A DNA stretch of 35,796 nucleotides, taken from assembly GCA_016744575.1 (NCBI GenBank), contig JADGEC010000022.1, positions 1-35,796 of the forward strand, given 5' to 3'. The notes below the pieces were generated by a model. That model was given only the letters and a program-made list of their open reading frames with translations. It was not told the origin of the DNA and did no database searches. The number at the start of each line of letters is the position of its first letter. Position 1 is the stretch's first letter. This document shows positions 9,163 to 17,982 of this stretch, piece by piece. The translations under genes were made by a program, and so were the position numbers. The DNA comes from Sulfurimonadaceae bacterium (GTDB taxonomy: Bacteria; Campylobacterota; Campylobacteria; Campylobacterales; Sulfurimonadaceae).

Positions 9163-9176
9163 TCACCCAAGGGTGA
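9163..9176 (-). terminator. Small hairpin after rubredoxin gene
   Basis: TCACCC AA GGGTGA is a perfect 6-bp inverted repeat in the 80-bp gap between the rubredoxin gene and the DUF445 gene, both on the minus strand. There is no T-run directly after it on the minus strand, so it may only weaken read-through or stabilise the short rubredoxin message. Confidence 0.3.
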
Positions 9177-9199
9177 AGTCGCGTCAGATAGTACGGATT

Positions 9200-9364
9200 T
9201 TACTCATCCATTGGCTCGAAGGACTCTTTAGGTTCAAAACAGTCAGGACATTCCCAGTCCTCAGGAAGCTCTTCAAAGGGTGTACCCGGAGCTATGTCGT
9301 TTTCCGGGTCACCGATGGCTGGATCATAGATATAACCACAAGAGGGACATTCGTAGCGCCTCAT
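9200..9364 (-). CDS. Rubredoxin
   Basis: Small electron-transfer protein that holds one iron in four cysteines. The two CxxC knuckles are visible as [12 protein letters not shown] and WECPDCFEP, with the family stretch [20 protein letters not shown] between them. I chose the ATG at 9364 (54 residues), not the upstream ATG at 9391. An AAGGAG ribosome site sits 6-7 bases before 9364, and MRRYECP matches the normal rubredoxin N-terminus. Rubredoxins in microaerobic bacteria often serve in oxidative-stress defence or as electron donors; the partner is not visible here. The gene is divergent from the T2SS operon and may be co-transcribed with the DUF445 gene downstream. Confidence 0.93.
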   Translation of the reverse strand: MRRYECPSCGYIYDPAIGDPENDIAPGTPFEELPEDWECPDCFEPKESFEPMDE

Positions 9365-9544
9365 CTCACTCTCCTTTATGGGGACGATCATCTACAGAGT
9401 CTAGAGCATGGATGATTAAAGAGATATAAGATCTATTGATAGATGTAGGCAGTTAGACCTTGATAGAAGCTAGATTAGGAATGAGATGTGCTTTTATGTG
9501 ATAATCGTATGGTAAGTGTTAACTGTTTATTTAGTTTGAGAGAC

Positions 9545-9550
9545 TATAAT
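9545..9550 (+). promoter_or_regulatory. Candidate -10 box of the T2SS operon
   Basis: A consensus TATAAT lies 35 bases before the gspG start, in an AT-rich region with no clear -35 box. It is the best promoter candidate for the 11-kb secretion operon. A ribosome site AAAGGG follows at 9573-9578. Confidence 0.5.
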
Positions 9551-9584
9551 CATAGATTAAATCATCTGCATAAAGGGTAAATGA

Positions 9585-10049
9585 ATGATGTATAAAAATA
9601 GCGATCGATCGAGAGAGGCTTTCAAAGCCTCAAGAGCAGGTTTCTCATTGATCGAACTTATGATCGTCATCGTCATACTTGGTCTCCTGGCATCATTGGT
9701 AGTGCCTAATATCATGGGCAAAGGGGAAGAGGCGAAGCAGAAGCTTGTCTGTGTCCAGATGAAGAATATCGCTGAGACATTGAAGATGTTCAAGCTTGAT
9801 AACGGTATCTACCCGACTACTGAGGAAGGCCTGGAGTCTTTGACAGCTAACCCGGATGCCTCAAAGTATCCGTTCTACTCCAAGTCAGGTTATTTTGAGG
9901 ATGAGAAGATGCCTCTGGACTCATGGAGAAACGGCTTTGTCTATATCAATAAAGATGGACGCTTCGATCTGGTCTCGATGGGTGCTGATCGTAAAGAGGG
10001 CGGCAAGGAAGAGTATGCCGATATCCGTTTTAGTGAGTGTAAGTTCTAA
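9585..10049 (+). CDS. gspG: T2SS major pseudopilin GspG
   Basis: 154-residue major pseudopilin, the main subunit of the short periplasmic pseudopilus that pushes substrates through the secretin. The prepilin motif AGFSLIELMIVIVILGLLAS (residues 22-41) shows Gly at -1, Phe at +1 and the essential Glu at +5. It continues as the hydrophobic N-terminal helix. The NIMGKGEEAKQK segment and the YPTTEEGL and DSWRNGFVYINKDGRFDLVSMGADRKEGG regions match GspG, the last being the calcium-binding loop of the family. Start: ATG 9585 or 9588 (both close to the ribosome site); the ATG at 9581 runs into a stop at once. First gene of the operon. Confidence 0.95.
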   Translation: MMYKNSDRSREAFKASRAGFSLIELMIVIVILGLLASLVVPNIMGKGEEAKQKLVCVQMKNIAETLKMFKLDNGIYPTTEEGLESLTANPDASKYPFYSKSGYFEDEKMPLDSWRNGFVYINKDGRFDLVSMGADRKEGGKEEYADIRFSECKF

Positions 10050-10055
10050 GCAGGC

Positions 10056-10574
10056 ATGAAAAATCGGGGATTCACCCTTATTGAACTGATGTTAGTGGTG
10101 TTGATCATTGGACTGGTCTATGGGCTGGCATCTAACAATATGAAGCGTTTCAGTGACAAGAGTGAGATGGTCGATCTTATGAGCTTACCTGGTTTTGTGG
10201 CTAGTCAACAAGATCATGATCACCTCTCAGTCATCTGTATCGACCGCTGTAAAGAGTGTGCACTGTATAGAGGTGAGAAGATGCTCAAAGAACTCATTCC
10301 ATTTGTGGATGAGAAGGCAGAGTATTTTCATTTTGATCGGCATCTGCTTACCCGTGAAGTACAGTGGTTACCGCTATTTCGTGAGAATGGTGTAGAAGAG
10401 CCGGTCTGTTTCCGTTATGATCTTTATAGTGATGGTAGCAGCAGTGAGATGATCATCAAGACGAAGGAGATGGTCTTAGACTATCCCGGTTATTTTGGTA
10501 CAGTAGGACGTTACACCTCGGTCGAAGAGGTCGTTGACGCAAAACAGGCTCTTATCGAGGAGGTACTGCAGTGA
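10056..10574 (+). CDS. gspH: T2SS minor pseudopilin, GspH-like
   Basis: 172-residue pseudopilin beginning MKNRGFTLIELMLVVLIIG, with the prepilin peptidase site after Gly5 and Glu at +5. This is likely the minor pseudopilin H, which sits near the pseudopilus tip. The rest shows two CxxC-like cysteines (CIDRCKEC, about residues 66-73) that are not typical of GspH and may form a disulfide or bind metal. It lies 6 bases after gspG and overlaps the gspF start by 4 bases. Assignment as H rather than another minor pseudopilin rests on position and on the IELM motif. Confidence 0.75.
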   Translation: MKNRGFTLIELMLVVLIIGLVYGLASNNMKRFSDKSEMVDLMSLPGFVASQQDHDHLSVICIDRCKECALYRGEKMLKELIPFVDEKAEYFHFDRHLLTREVQWLPLFRENGVEEPVCFRYDLYSDGSSSEMIIKTKEMVLDYPGYFGTVGRYTSVEEVVDAKQALIEEVLQ

Positions 10575-11785
10575 TCTTTGCCTATAAAGGGATCGATAGT
10601 AGTGGTCGAAGGATCAAAGACAAGATCGAAGCAGATTCGATCGAAGAGGCCAAGAAGAAGCTCAAAGCACAGAAGATCATCTATGAGCATATCAAGGAGG
10701 ACTCTCCCTCGGTCTTTGAGGGAGTCAGTCTTAGTCGAAAATATCATATTTCGACCAAAGAGCTGGCCCAACTGAGTCGTGAATTGGCGATGTACATACG
10801 TTCGGGAATCTCCATCGTCGGTGCTTTACAGGTCGTTCAGACTCAGTATACCCACAATAAGAAACTCAATCTTTTCTTGAAATCGATGAACACCTCTTTG
10901 GATGAAGGTAAGAACTTCTATGCTGCCCTGGAGGCACAAAATGTCGTCGTCCTTCCCGAGTTCTTTAAACAGTCCATCAAAGTCAGTGAGTCTGGAGGGA
11001 TACTTGATGAGGTATTGCTGGAGCTCTCACGCTTCTTAAAAGAGCAGGACCGAATAGCCAAAGATATCAAAGGGGCCTTCGCTTATCCGCTGTTCATGGT
11101 AGTCATCTCTTTGTTCATGGTCGCGTTCATGCTTGCTTTCGTAGTGCCTCAGATCACCGGTATCTTCACCAGTATGGATCAAGAACTTCCGAAGATCACC
11201 CAGGTCGTCATAAGTGCCGGTGATTTTTTCAGTGAGAACTATGCCCTTCTTCTGGGCATACTCTTTCTTAGCATCACAAGCTATTCGCTCGCTTATAAGT
11301 ATAATGCTCCTTTTCGCTATCTGATGGATGGTACGTTGCTTCGGCTCCCTCTTTTTGGTGATATCGCTACTAAGAACGAATTGGGACGTTTTGCTTTTAT
11401 CGGAGCGTTGTTGGTGCGTTCAGGTGTCCCGTTCGTCCAGACTATCGACCTCTCATCGAAGATACTTGAGAACGATGTATTGCGAAAAGCTTTCCGGGAA
11501 GCTGCTAACAAGGTCGTCGAGGGTAAACGGCTCTCAACAGCATTGAAAGAGTCACATCTTCGTCTCAACGAGGGTTTTATCCAGTCGATCGCATTGGGTG
11601 AGGAGACTTCTCAGGTCGAGCCGGTATTGGTCAATATCGCGGAGCTATATGTCGAAGAAAACCGTGACAAGATGGGTATCTTGTTGACACTTCTTGAACC
11701 TGCATTGATGCTTTTTGTAGGTGGTATGATCGGCTTTATCGTCGCAGCGATGCTTCTTCCGATCTTCAGTATGAGTATCAGTTAG
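10571..11785 (+). CDS. gspF: T2SS inner-membrane platform protein GspF
   Basis: 404-residue platform protein that couples the ATPase GspE to pseudopilus growth in the inner membrane. It has the family's duplicated cytoplasmic domains separated by membrane helices: first domain about residues 60-165, helices about 168-195 and 215-240, second domain about 265-370, and a final helix about 373-397. Characteristic features are the SRELAMYIRSGI stretch, the ESGGILDEVL segment, and near the C-terminus the LEPALMLFVGGMIGFIVAAMLLPIF helix with conserved EP. The start is GTG at 10571, overlapping the gspH stop by 4 bases (GTGA), so translation is coupled. Confidence 0.95.
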   Translation: MIFAYKGIDSSGRRIKDKIEADSIEEAKKKLKAQKIIYEHIKEDSPSVFEGVSLSRKYHISTKELAQLSRELAMYIRSGISIVGALQVVQTQYTHNKKLNLFLKSMNTSLDEGKNFYAALEAQNVVVLPEFFKQSIKVSESGGILDEVLLELSRFLKEQDRIAKDIKGAFAYPLFMVVISLFMVAFMLAFVVPQITGIFTSMDQELPKITQVVISAGDFFSENYALLLGILFLSITSYSLAYKYNAPFRYLMDGTLLRLPLFGDIATKNELGRFAFIGALLVRSGVPFVQTIDLSSKILENDVLRKAFREAANKVVEGKRLSTALKESHLRLNEGFIQSIALGEETSQVEPVLVNIAELYVEENRDKMGILLTLLEPALMLFVGGMIGFIVAAMLLPIFSMSIS

Positions 11786-11786
11786 G

Positions 11787-12728
11787 GTGAGCATGATGAG
11801 AGAGGACTTACGAAAGAGAAGAGTCTATCCATCGATGCGTCCTGCGATCGCATTGATGGTGACCGTCTTTTTTATCATGGCGATAACGATCGCAGTCGGT
11901 CTAAGTCTCTCTCAGCTTCAAAAAGGGAACCAGCAGTTGCAGGAGGGGCGCTTTCTGGTACAAGGTAGTGCCGTGATGGAAGATGTCCTTGTCCTTTTGA
12001 AAAGAGCTACTGAGGTGATGCCTGTCGAAGATACGATGACACTGCGGATATTCCTTGACAGTGCTGCTTTGATCCCGTTCGAGATGGAAGACCTTCGTGT
12101 GAAGATCGCTATGGGAAGTGCCAGAGGCAAGTTCAATATAAACTTGTTGGCGGCTTCTGAAGTATTACAAGAATCTATGAAGCGTTATCTGATCGACTTT
12201 AATATTCAGGATGCCTCCTATTTTGTCGATATACTCATCGACTCGATGAGTGGGATCAGTGAGGTCTACCGGACAGAGTTGTATGATGAGATGCCATGGA
12301 TGTATAGAGATCGTGTCATGGATAGTGAGCATTTTACTCAGTTGCTCGACTTCTATGTCTTGATGCGGCATGATAATGGTATAAAAAGTGTACCGTGGGA
12401 AGAGCTGATAAGTTTTGGTGACCCCAAGAGGGCTCAGCTTGATGCGAACTATTTGACACCAGCCCTATGGAGATTGATGCTGCCTGATGCCAGCCGTGAT
12501 CAGATAAGGGCACTTGTCGAAGGTGCTTATGAAGTGGGTTATCTAAATGAGGCTGATCTTGGTCTCAGTGATGATGAGTTGGCACTGATAGCACCGTTTG
12601 ATATCATCTATTTTATTCCAGTGGCAGAAGTAAGTGTGATGATAGAAGAGAATAACAATACGGCTGAGATCATATTTCAGTATGATATTGCATCTAAACA
12701 GGCAAAAGAGTTCAGTTATGATATTTAA
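11787..12728 (+). CDS. gspK: T2SS minor pseudopilin GspK-like
   Basis: 313 residues, the large minor pseudopilin size. The N-terminus has basic residues followed by a hydrophobic helix (about residues 20-43) with no Glu at +5, as is normal for GspK, which caps the pseudopilus tip. The KFNINLL segment (about 112-118) matches the GKxNIN signature of the family. Compared with Escherichia coli or Vibrio GspK the sequence is strongly diverged. Start: GTG at 11787, one base after the gspF stop; ATG at 11793 or 11796 are alternatives and the choice changes only the first residues. Context in the operon supports the call strongly. Confidence 0.8.
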   Translation: MSMMREDLRKRRVYPSMRPAIALMVTVFFIMAITIAVGLSLSQLQKGNQQLQEGRFLVQGSAVMEDVLVLLKRATEVMPVEDTMTLRIFLDSAALIPFEMEDLRVKIAMGSARGKFNINLLAASEVLQESMKRYLIDFNIQDASYFVDILIDSMSGISEVYRTELYDEMPWMYRDRVMDSEHFTQLLDFYVLMRHDNGIKSVPWEELISFGDPKRAQLDANYLTPALWRLMLPDASRDQIRALVEGAYEVGYLNEADLGLSDDELALIAPFDIIYFIPVAEVSVMIEENNNTAEIIFQYDIASKQAKEFSYDI

Positions 12729-13644
12729 ACCCAAGACACGTATTGTCTTATTCGATACGCGATCACCTATGATAGAGATGGACGAGATGTTTGATATCAT
12801 CCTCTCTCCAAGTTTCTACTGGGTGAAGCGCATCGAACTTCCTGTGAAGTATCTTCATGAAGCCAGAAGACTGCTGCCTTCGCTTTTTGAGGATACCCTG
12901 CCAAAAGGTGGTGAGTACAGTTATAGTACATACCGTGATGGTGATGCCTACATGATCTTTGCCTATGATGACAAAGCTATTGTACGTGCACTTAATGAGA
13001 AAGGGATAAAGACAGCACATATCAACAAAGTCTATCTTGCTCAAAGTGAGTTTGGCTCTTTCGAGAAGGCGATCTCTCTGGGAGGTGACTCCGTGATGCT
13101 GGTCCAAGATGGAGTATTGATCAAGTTGCCTTCGACCTTCTCTGATGATACGATGCTAATCGATCTTGACCAGCATAAATTCTCATCACACCATATTCCT
13201 CTGGCCCGATATTCACATATCGCTGATAAGAAGAGTATGACGTTGTTCGCCTCCTTTATGCTTATTCTTATCATCTCACTTGTGGCTGAGTGGAGTATCG
13301 TTCATACAAAGACGACAGGTATCGACGAGAAGCGAGCAGAGCTTTTTGAGAAGTATAAGCTGAAAAGTACCATGATGCAAAACCGTGCTATTTTAGAGCG
13401 TCTGGAGAGCCGTTTCGGACTACAGACCAAGATCCGCTTCATCAGTACCTCGTTGTTCGATCTTAAACTGGATGAAGCTGAGAAGATGACCCATCTTGAT
13501 ATAGCCCCAGAAAGAGTGAAGACTGCGTTCTTAGTCGCTTCTGTCGAGCGGGTAAAGATCATCACTACCCAACTCAGGAGTGCAGGGCACATCTTTACCA
13601 AAAAGTACAGCAATGGGGTACTGGATCTGGAGTTTGCCTTATGA
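12718..13644 (+). CDS. gspL: T2SS GspL-like assembly protein
   Basis: Taken from the ATG at 12718 (308 residues), which overlaps the end of gspK. A longer in-frame start at 12682 would overlap gspK by 47 bases and is less likely. Layout: cytoplasmic N-terminal region (about 1-175), one membrane helix (about 180-200, FASFMLILIISLVAEW), and a periplasmic C-terminal part with a helical stretch and a small mixed fold. This is the GspL topology. GspL recruits the ATPase GspE to the inner-membrane platform. The cytoplasmic part is shorter and strongly diverged from the actin-like domain of other GspL, so the name rests on topology and gene order (between K and M). Confidence 0.65.
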   Translation: MIFKPKTRIVLFDTRSPMIEMDEMFDIILSPSFYWVKRIELPVKYLHEARRLLPSLFEDTLPKGGEYSYSTYRDGDAYMIFAYDDKAIVRALNEKGIKTAHINKVYLAQSEFGSFEKAISLGGDSVMLVQDGVLIKLPSTFSDDTMLIDLDQHKFSSHHIPLARYSHIADKKSMTLFASFMLILIISLVAEWSIVHTKTTGIDEKRAELFEKYKLKSTMMQNRAILERLESRFGLQTKIRFISTSLFDLKLDEAEKMTHLDIAPERVKTAFLVASVERVKIITTQLRSAGHIFTKKYSNGVLDLEFAL

Positions 13645-14048
13645 GACAGATCAATCCGCTCTATATCTCACTACTGTTCTTTGTGGTACTGCTGATCGTG
13701 TTCATCAAATTAAATGGTGCGAAAGCTGAACATAATGAGGTCAAGAACGATCTTATCAAGACCGAGATGATGGCAAAGCGTATGGTCGCGCTAAAGCGTA
13801 ACTGGGGAGAGGATAAAGGCAGAGAACGTGCTCTGGAGAGAATGCTTAAAGCCTCACTGTTACGTGACGCTGCTCTGGTAAAGAAACGAGAAGGAAAGAT
13901 GATCACAGTCACTTCCAGAAAAGTCGATGCGAAAGCGCTTGAATTTCTGATCAACAAACTGTTTAACGGGACCTTTGCCATAAAGACCCTACAGCTTAAA
14001 CGGCTTGATGATGAGTATGCATCACTGCGGATGGAGATCGAACTATGA
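13641..14048 (+). CDS. gspM: T2SS GspM-like assembly protein
   Basis: 135 residues: short cytoplasmic start, one membrane helix (about residues 7-24), a charged helical stretch (about 30-70), and a small C-terminal fold that ends with alternating strands as in the ferredoxin-like domain of GspM. GspM pairs with GspL and GspC in the inner membrane. It overlaps the stop of gspL and the start of the next gene by 4 bases each. The call is by topology and order, not by sequence identity. Confidence 0.65.
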   Translation: MRQINPLYISLLFFVVLLIVFIKLNGAKAEHNEVKNDLIKTEMMAKRMVALKRNWGEDKGRERALERMLKASLLRDAALVKKREGKMITVTSRKVDAKALEFLINKLFNGTFAIKTLQLKRLDDEYASLRMEIEL

Positions 14049-15253
14049 GGTCTTTATTCCTGCCAATATTGATACTTCCAATACTGCTTTCTGCTTCGAC
14101 CATCGTCAATTATGAGGTACTTACCCATAGTGACAGAGTCGATGTGATGATCAGCTTTGACCAGCCCTATAGTGGAGAGGTGAGAAAAAGTAGAGCGGAA
14201 GATGAGATAATGCTGATCTTCGATGACGCTTCGATCACTACTCCAAAACTCCGAGATGTCAGCTCACCATTCCTTTCGCGCTTTGTGCTAACGCCACTTG
14301 ATAATACGACAAAGTTCATAGCTGATGTAGCTACGGATGTGACTCTGCACACCTCTAAGAGTGGTGATTCTCGTACACTGCAGTTACGTTTTGTCGGTCC
14401 AAAAGGGCTCAAGGCAGTAGAGCCAGTGAAAAAAGCTGCTCCCGAACTCCTCCAGGATGACGAAGTCGAAAAGAGTGGGGATCCGGCACCTGCGGCTCTT
14501 CTTAAGATAGGGACGGTCGTAGCCATTATCTTACTAGTGGGTGGCTGGATAGTCGTAAGACGTCGCAAGGACAAAAACAGTGACACCGTGAAGAGTGGTT
14601 CGCAGACGACGCTCTCAGGATATATAGCTGCTCTCAAAAGCAGGTTCCCTGCCCTGACCAGAAGTAGTGGTTCAGGTGATAGCAGAAATAAGAAAGAGCT
14701 TTCACGGTCTAAGTATCTAAAAGCCTTTAATCCCAAAAACAAGTTGATGACACTGCTCGCAGGTCTGGTCATCATCGCACTACTTGTGCCGAAGATCAAC
14801 CTCTATTATCAGCTTGAACATCTTATCAAGCCCTATGGGGTCATCCTAAGTGGTGAGGAGATGGAGGATAAACGTCTCTGGCTCAGCATCAAAGATGGTG
14901 TACTTTTTTATCAGCAGATAGAGAGTGCGAAGATCGAGACTATAGATGTCATGCTCTTTGTACTGTACGATCGGATAAGGGCAGAGAACATCCGTTTATC
15001 ATCTACACTAGAAGGTTTTTTACCTCCTGATATAGAACATATCACATTGCGTTACTCGGTACTGGACCCTTTGAGAGTGACATTGGAAGGGGTAGGTGAC
15101 TTTGGTGAACTAAGCGGTGAACTGTTGTTGCGTGAGAGAAGTGTGAAAGTGACATTGAAGCCTTCACTACTGATGACAAAACGTTTCGCATCGACATTAA
15201 AGACACTTAAACGCGATAATACGGGAGGTTACTATTATGAATCCCGTTTTTAA
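14045..15253 (+). CDS. AMIN-like domain fused to GspN-like domain
   Basis: 402 residues with an unusual layout. A signal peptide (about 1-18) leads a beta-rich periplasmic domain (about 19-120) that resembles AMIN, the peptidoglycan-linked domain seen in PilQ and AmiC. A linker (120-150) and a first membrane helix (about 152-171) ending in VRRRK follow, then about 60 residues of basic, Ser/Gly-rich, probably cytoplasmic loop. A second membrane helix (about 233-249) leads to a C-terminal beta-rich domain (250-402) that resembles GspN (layers such as LWLSIKDGVLFY and FGELSGELLLRERSVKVTL). So one chain seems to join an AMIN envelope anchor to GspN, with two membrane spans. It overlaps gspM by 4 bases and gspC by 17. 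The AMIN and GspN calls are by pattern; the fused chain is directly visible and unbroken. Confidence 0.7.
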   Translation: MRSLFLPILILPILLSASTIVNYEVLTHSDRVDVMISFDQPYSGEVRKSRAEDEIMLIFDDASITTPKLRDVSSPFLSRFVLTPLDNTTKFIADVATDVTLHTSKSGDSRTLQLRFVGPKGLKAVEPVKKAAPELLQDDEVEKSGDPAPAALLKIGTVVAIILLVGGWIVVRRRKDKNSDTVKSGSQTTLSGYIAALKSRFPALTRSSGSGDSRNKKELSRSKYLKAFNPKNKLMTLLAGLVIIALLVPKINLYYQLEHLIKPYGVILSGEEMEDKRLWLSIKDGVLFYQQIESAKIETIDVMLFVLYDRIRAENIRLSSTLEGFLPPDIEHITLRYSVLDPLRVTLEGVGDFGELSGELLLRERSVKVTLKPSLLMTKRFASTLKTLKRDNTGGYYYESRF

Positions 15254-16106
15254 ACAGTGGTTACTCTCTTTACTGACACGTCTGCTGGTCATCGTGATCA
15301 TAGCCAACATCATCTCCTTGACCATGTTATGGTTCCTACCTGGAGAAGGGGTGGAGTACTTCTCTACGAAGTCCACCCAGGCTGAGTACCATCGTTATCG
15401 CGTTGCGATCATGATTGAAAAGCACAAAGCCGGAAGTGATGGAAAGCGTGCTGGAAGCGCCTCAAAAGATGGTTCATATCAAAGTGGACCGGGAGGTTCA
15501 TCTGCTCCTGCTAAAAAGATCCCGAGCCTGGTCCTTACCGGGCTCTATGGTACCGATAAGGCAGCGATCATCGTCATTGCGATGAAGTCATCACCGACAA
15601 AGACTGAGGTGGTAGGTACAGGTGAGGAGTATAGCGGTTATACTCTCATGGGGGTAGATAACAACAGTGCTATTTTTGACCGTAACGGACAAGAGTATAG
15701 ACTCTATCTGCAAGATGCGGATAAAGCTCCGGTTTACACACCGACAAAGCCTATGGCAGAGAACGACTTCCCCGATAGTGCAGATATGCCGACAACTAGG
15801 GTCTCACGTGAAGAGGTCGTAGATTATGCGAAGAACATGGATCGCATATGGAAAGATATCAGTATTATCGAGGTGAAAGAGAACGGGACACTTAAAGGGT
15901 TCAAGGTGACGCGTATCAAACCTGATACTCCGTTGGCACGATTGGGGCTAAAACGTGGTGATATCATCATCAAGGCTAATAACAAAAGAATTAGGTCCTA
16001 CGCAGATGCGCTGGATATCTATAAAAAAATAGGCTCGATTCAGGCACTGCAGCTTGTTGTGCTTAGAAATGATCAAGAGAAGGAGCTAGTCTATGAGATC
16101 TATTAG
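15237..16106 (+). CDS. gspC: T2SS GspC with PDZ domain
   Basis: 289 residues. A short cytoplasmic start is followed by one inner-membrane helix (about 11-34), a Gly/Ser-rich linker (about 60-95), and a small beta domain (HR, about 97-160) beginning PSLVLTGLYGTDKAAI. This domain contacts the N0 domain of the secretin. A C-terminal PDZ domain (about 215-289) carries KVTRIKPDTPLARLGLKRGDII, the usual PDZ signature, and may read substrates. GspC links the inner-membrane platform with the outer-membrane secretin. It overlaps the gspD start by 14 bases, and placement just before D is the canonical C-D order. Confidence 0.93.
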   Translation: MNPVFKQWLLSLLTRLLVIVIIANIISLTMLWFLPGEGVEYFSTKSTQAEYHRYRVAIMIEKHKAGSDGKRAGSASKDGSYQSGPGGSSAPAKKIPSLVLTGLYGTDKAAIIVIAMKSSPTKTEVVGTGEEYSGYTLMGVDNNSAIFDRNGQEYRLYLQDADKAPVYTPTKPMAENDFPDSADMPTTRVSREEVVDYAKNMDRIWKDISIIEVKENGTLKGFKVTRIKPDTPLARLGLKRGDIIIKANNKRIRSYADALDIYKKIGSIQALQLVVLRNDQEKELVYEIY

Positions 16107-17982
16107 CATACTGCTATTACTACTGCTGTTAAATACGGGGTCGCTTGTGGCACGTCAACAGGTAAACGTCAATTTTTCAAACATGCAGATCAATGACTTT
16201 ATCAGACTTATAGGAAAGGTCAGTAAGAAGAACATACTGGTCAATCACAAGATCAATGGTACAGTCAACCTGATAACGACTACCCCTGTCTATGATGATG
16301 AGGTGATGGGTATTCTGATCTCCGCACTCGATGCTAAAGGTTTCACCCTGATCGAGAAGGGTTCTGTCTATGAAGTCGTCCGTTCGACAGAAGCGGCTAA
16401 ACATAACCTTCCAGTCGTCACACAGGGCAAGCGTGCGAATGGCTCGCTGATGGTGACACAGGCGGTAGTCGTCAAGGCAGAGAACGTGGATATCGTTGCT
16501 GCCAAGGTACGTTATCTTATCTCTAAGACAGCCAAGCTGATGACGATGAAAGAGTCTAACACACTGTTGATAACGGATTATCCGGGTAACATCGAGACCA
16601 TCAAACGAGTCATCAGAGATATAGATAAACAGAATATCGTCATAACCGATATCGTCACACTCCAGTATGCACAGATACTTGAAGTCCATACACAGATGAC
16701 AGAGATCGCGAAGAGCCTTTTCAATGCAAAAGTGGAGTCCGAGCAGGTAAAGATCTTGATGAACAAAGCCATCAACAGTCTTGTCCTGGTAGGTAAGCGA
16801 AAAAACATCCAGAGACTTAAAGTGGTGATAGCGAAACTCGACAGGGAGCAGAACCTCAATGAGGTGGTACAGATATTCAACCTTAAGAACTCAGATTCCA
16901 AAAATGTTCTGGCTTCACTGAAAGAGATCACGGAGAAACAGACGTTTGCGGATCCTGCGATGAAACCAAATGTCTCTGCGAATGAGGAGATCAACTCGAT
17001 CATCATCGTTGGAAATCCTCTTATCATCAAAGGTCTCAGTCGCATCATCAAAGAGCTTGATAAAGAGAAGTTCCAGGTCTATGTACAGGCTCGGATCGTC
17101 GAGATCAACAATGATGAGTCTGAACAACTTGGTCTTAAATATGGCATGGAGGGTGGTGTTGTCAACTCATCAGGTCTCTACACGATGGCGGCCAACTTTG
17201 GCGGTGATTCAGTCGCATCCCCACTTATCGGTGCAGCGCTGCAAGATGCCCTGGGTGATCTTACGAGTGCATTGGCGATAGGTGCGACACTTGACTTCCT
17301 ACAGTCAAAAGGGGCATCTCAGACGATCTCCAATCCTTCCATCTTATGTGTGAACAATCAGGAGTCTTCCATCTATGTCGGTAAGACCCTCTCTTTTCAG
17401 ACGGGTGAAGCGACTAATGCTGCCGGTGGTACGACCAACTCGTTTCAGCGTCAGGATGTCGGTCTGACACTAAAGATCAAACCACGTGTCTCCGCAAAAG
17501 ACAAGGTCACACTTGATGTAGAGAGTATCTTGGAGAACGTCATCCCCGTAGCCGATACCAATGGTCAGCCCGTTACGACCAAACAGACGGTCACTACGCA
17601 GGCCATCTTACGCCATGGAGAGAGTGTCATCATCGGTGGATTGGTCAAGACCTACGATACTGAGGTAGTGACTAAAGTGCCATTACTGGGAGATATCCCT
17701 TGGTTGGGTGCACTGTTCACGCATACTGAGACCGTCCAGCAGCAAGATAATCTAATGGTCCTGCTGACACCTTATGTCGTCCATAAAAGCGAGGAGCTCT
17801 CTAAGTTACAAGAGAGTCTGGGTGAGTTTGGACTCATACAGAGTAACTATAATGCAGAGGTGTTCAAGACTATTGAGGCCAGAGCAGCGATAGAAGAGAT
17901 CCAAGAGTCAGATGAACTCAAAGAGAGATCTGGACATCGAGATACGATGGATGCTTTTATCAAAGATGAGGAGTATGAGTGA
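16093..17982 (+). CDS. gspD: T2SS secretin GspD
   Basis: 629 residues. Signal peptide (about 1-20), then N0 (beginning VNVNFSNMQINDFIRLIGKVS, about 24-95), then the N1, N2 and N3 ring-building repeats (about 120-330; recurring NTLLITDYPGNIETIKRVI-type units). The secretin barrel domain follows (about 340-575), with the signature VPLLGDIPWLG at 529-539. The C-terminal tail is acidic and charged; no pilotin-binding S-domain can be recognised. GspD forms the 15-fold outer-membrane channel. Order C-D-E with overlaps of 14 and 4 bases matches other T2SS operons. Confidence 0.97.
   Translation: MRSISILLLLLLLNTGSLVARQQVNVNFSNMQINDFIRLIGKVSKKNILVNHKINGTVNLITTTPVYDDEVMGILISALDAKGFTLIEKGSVYEVVRSTEAAKHNLPVVTQGKRANGSLMVTQAVVVKAENVDIVAAKVRYLISKTAKLMTMKESNTLLITDYPGNIETIKRVIRDIDKQNIVITDIVTLQYAQILEVHTQMTEIAKSLFNAKVESEQVKILMNKAINSLVLVGKRKNIQRLKVVIAKLDREQNLNEVVQIFNLKNSDSKNVLASLKEITEKQTFADPAMKPNVSANEEINSIIIVGNPLIIKGLSRIIKELDKEKFQVYVQARIVEINNDESEQLGLKYGMEGGVVNSSGLYTMAANFGGDSVASPLIGAALQDALGDLTSALAIGATLDFLQSKGASQTISNPSILCVNNQESSIYVGKTLSFQTGEATNAAGGTTNSFQRQDVGLTLKIKPRVSAKDKVTLDVESILENVIPVADTNGQPVTTKQTVTTQAILRHGESVIIGGLVKTYDTEVVTKVPLLGDIPWLGALFTHTETVQQQDNLMVLLTPYVVHKSEELSKLQESLGEFGLIQSNYNAEVFKTIEARAAIEEIQESDELKERSGHRDTMDAFIKDEEYE

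Noticed and set aside
12682-12717. Upstream start of the GspL-like gene
   Set aside because: It would overlap gspK by 47 bases; the ATG at 12718 fits the short overlaps used throughout the operon.
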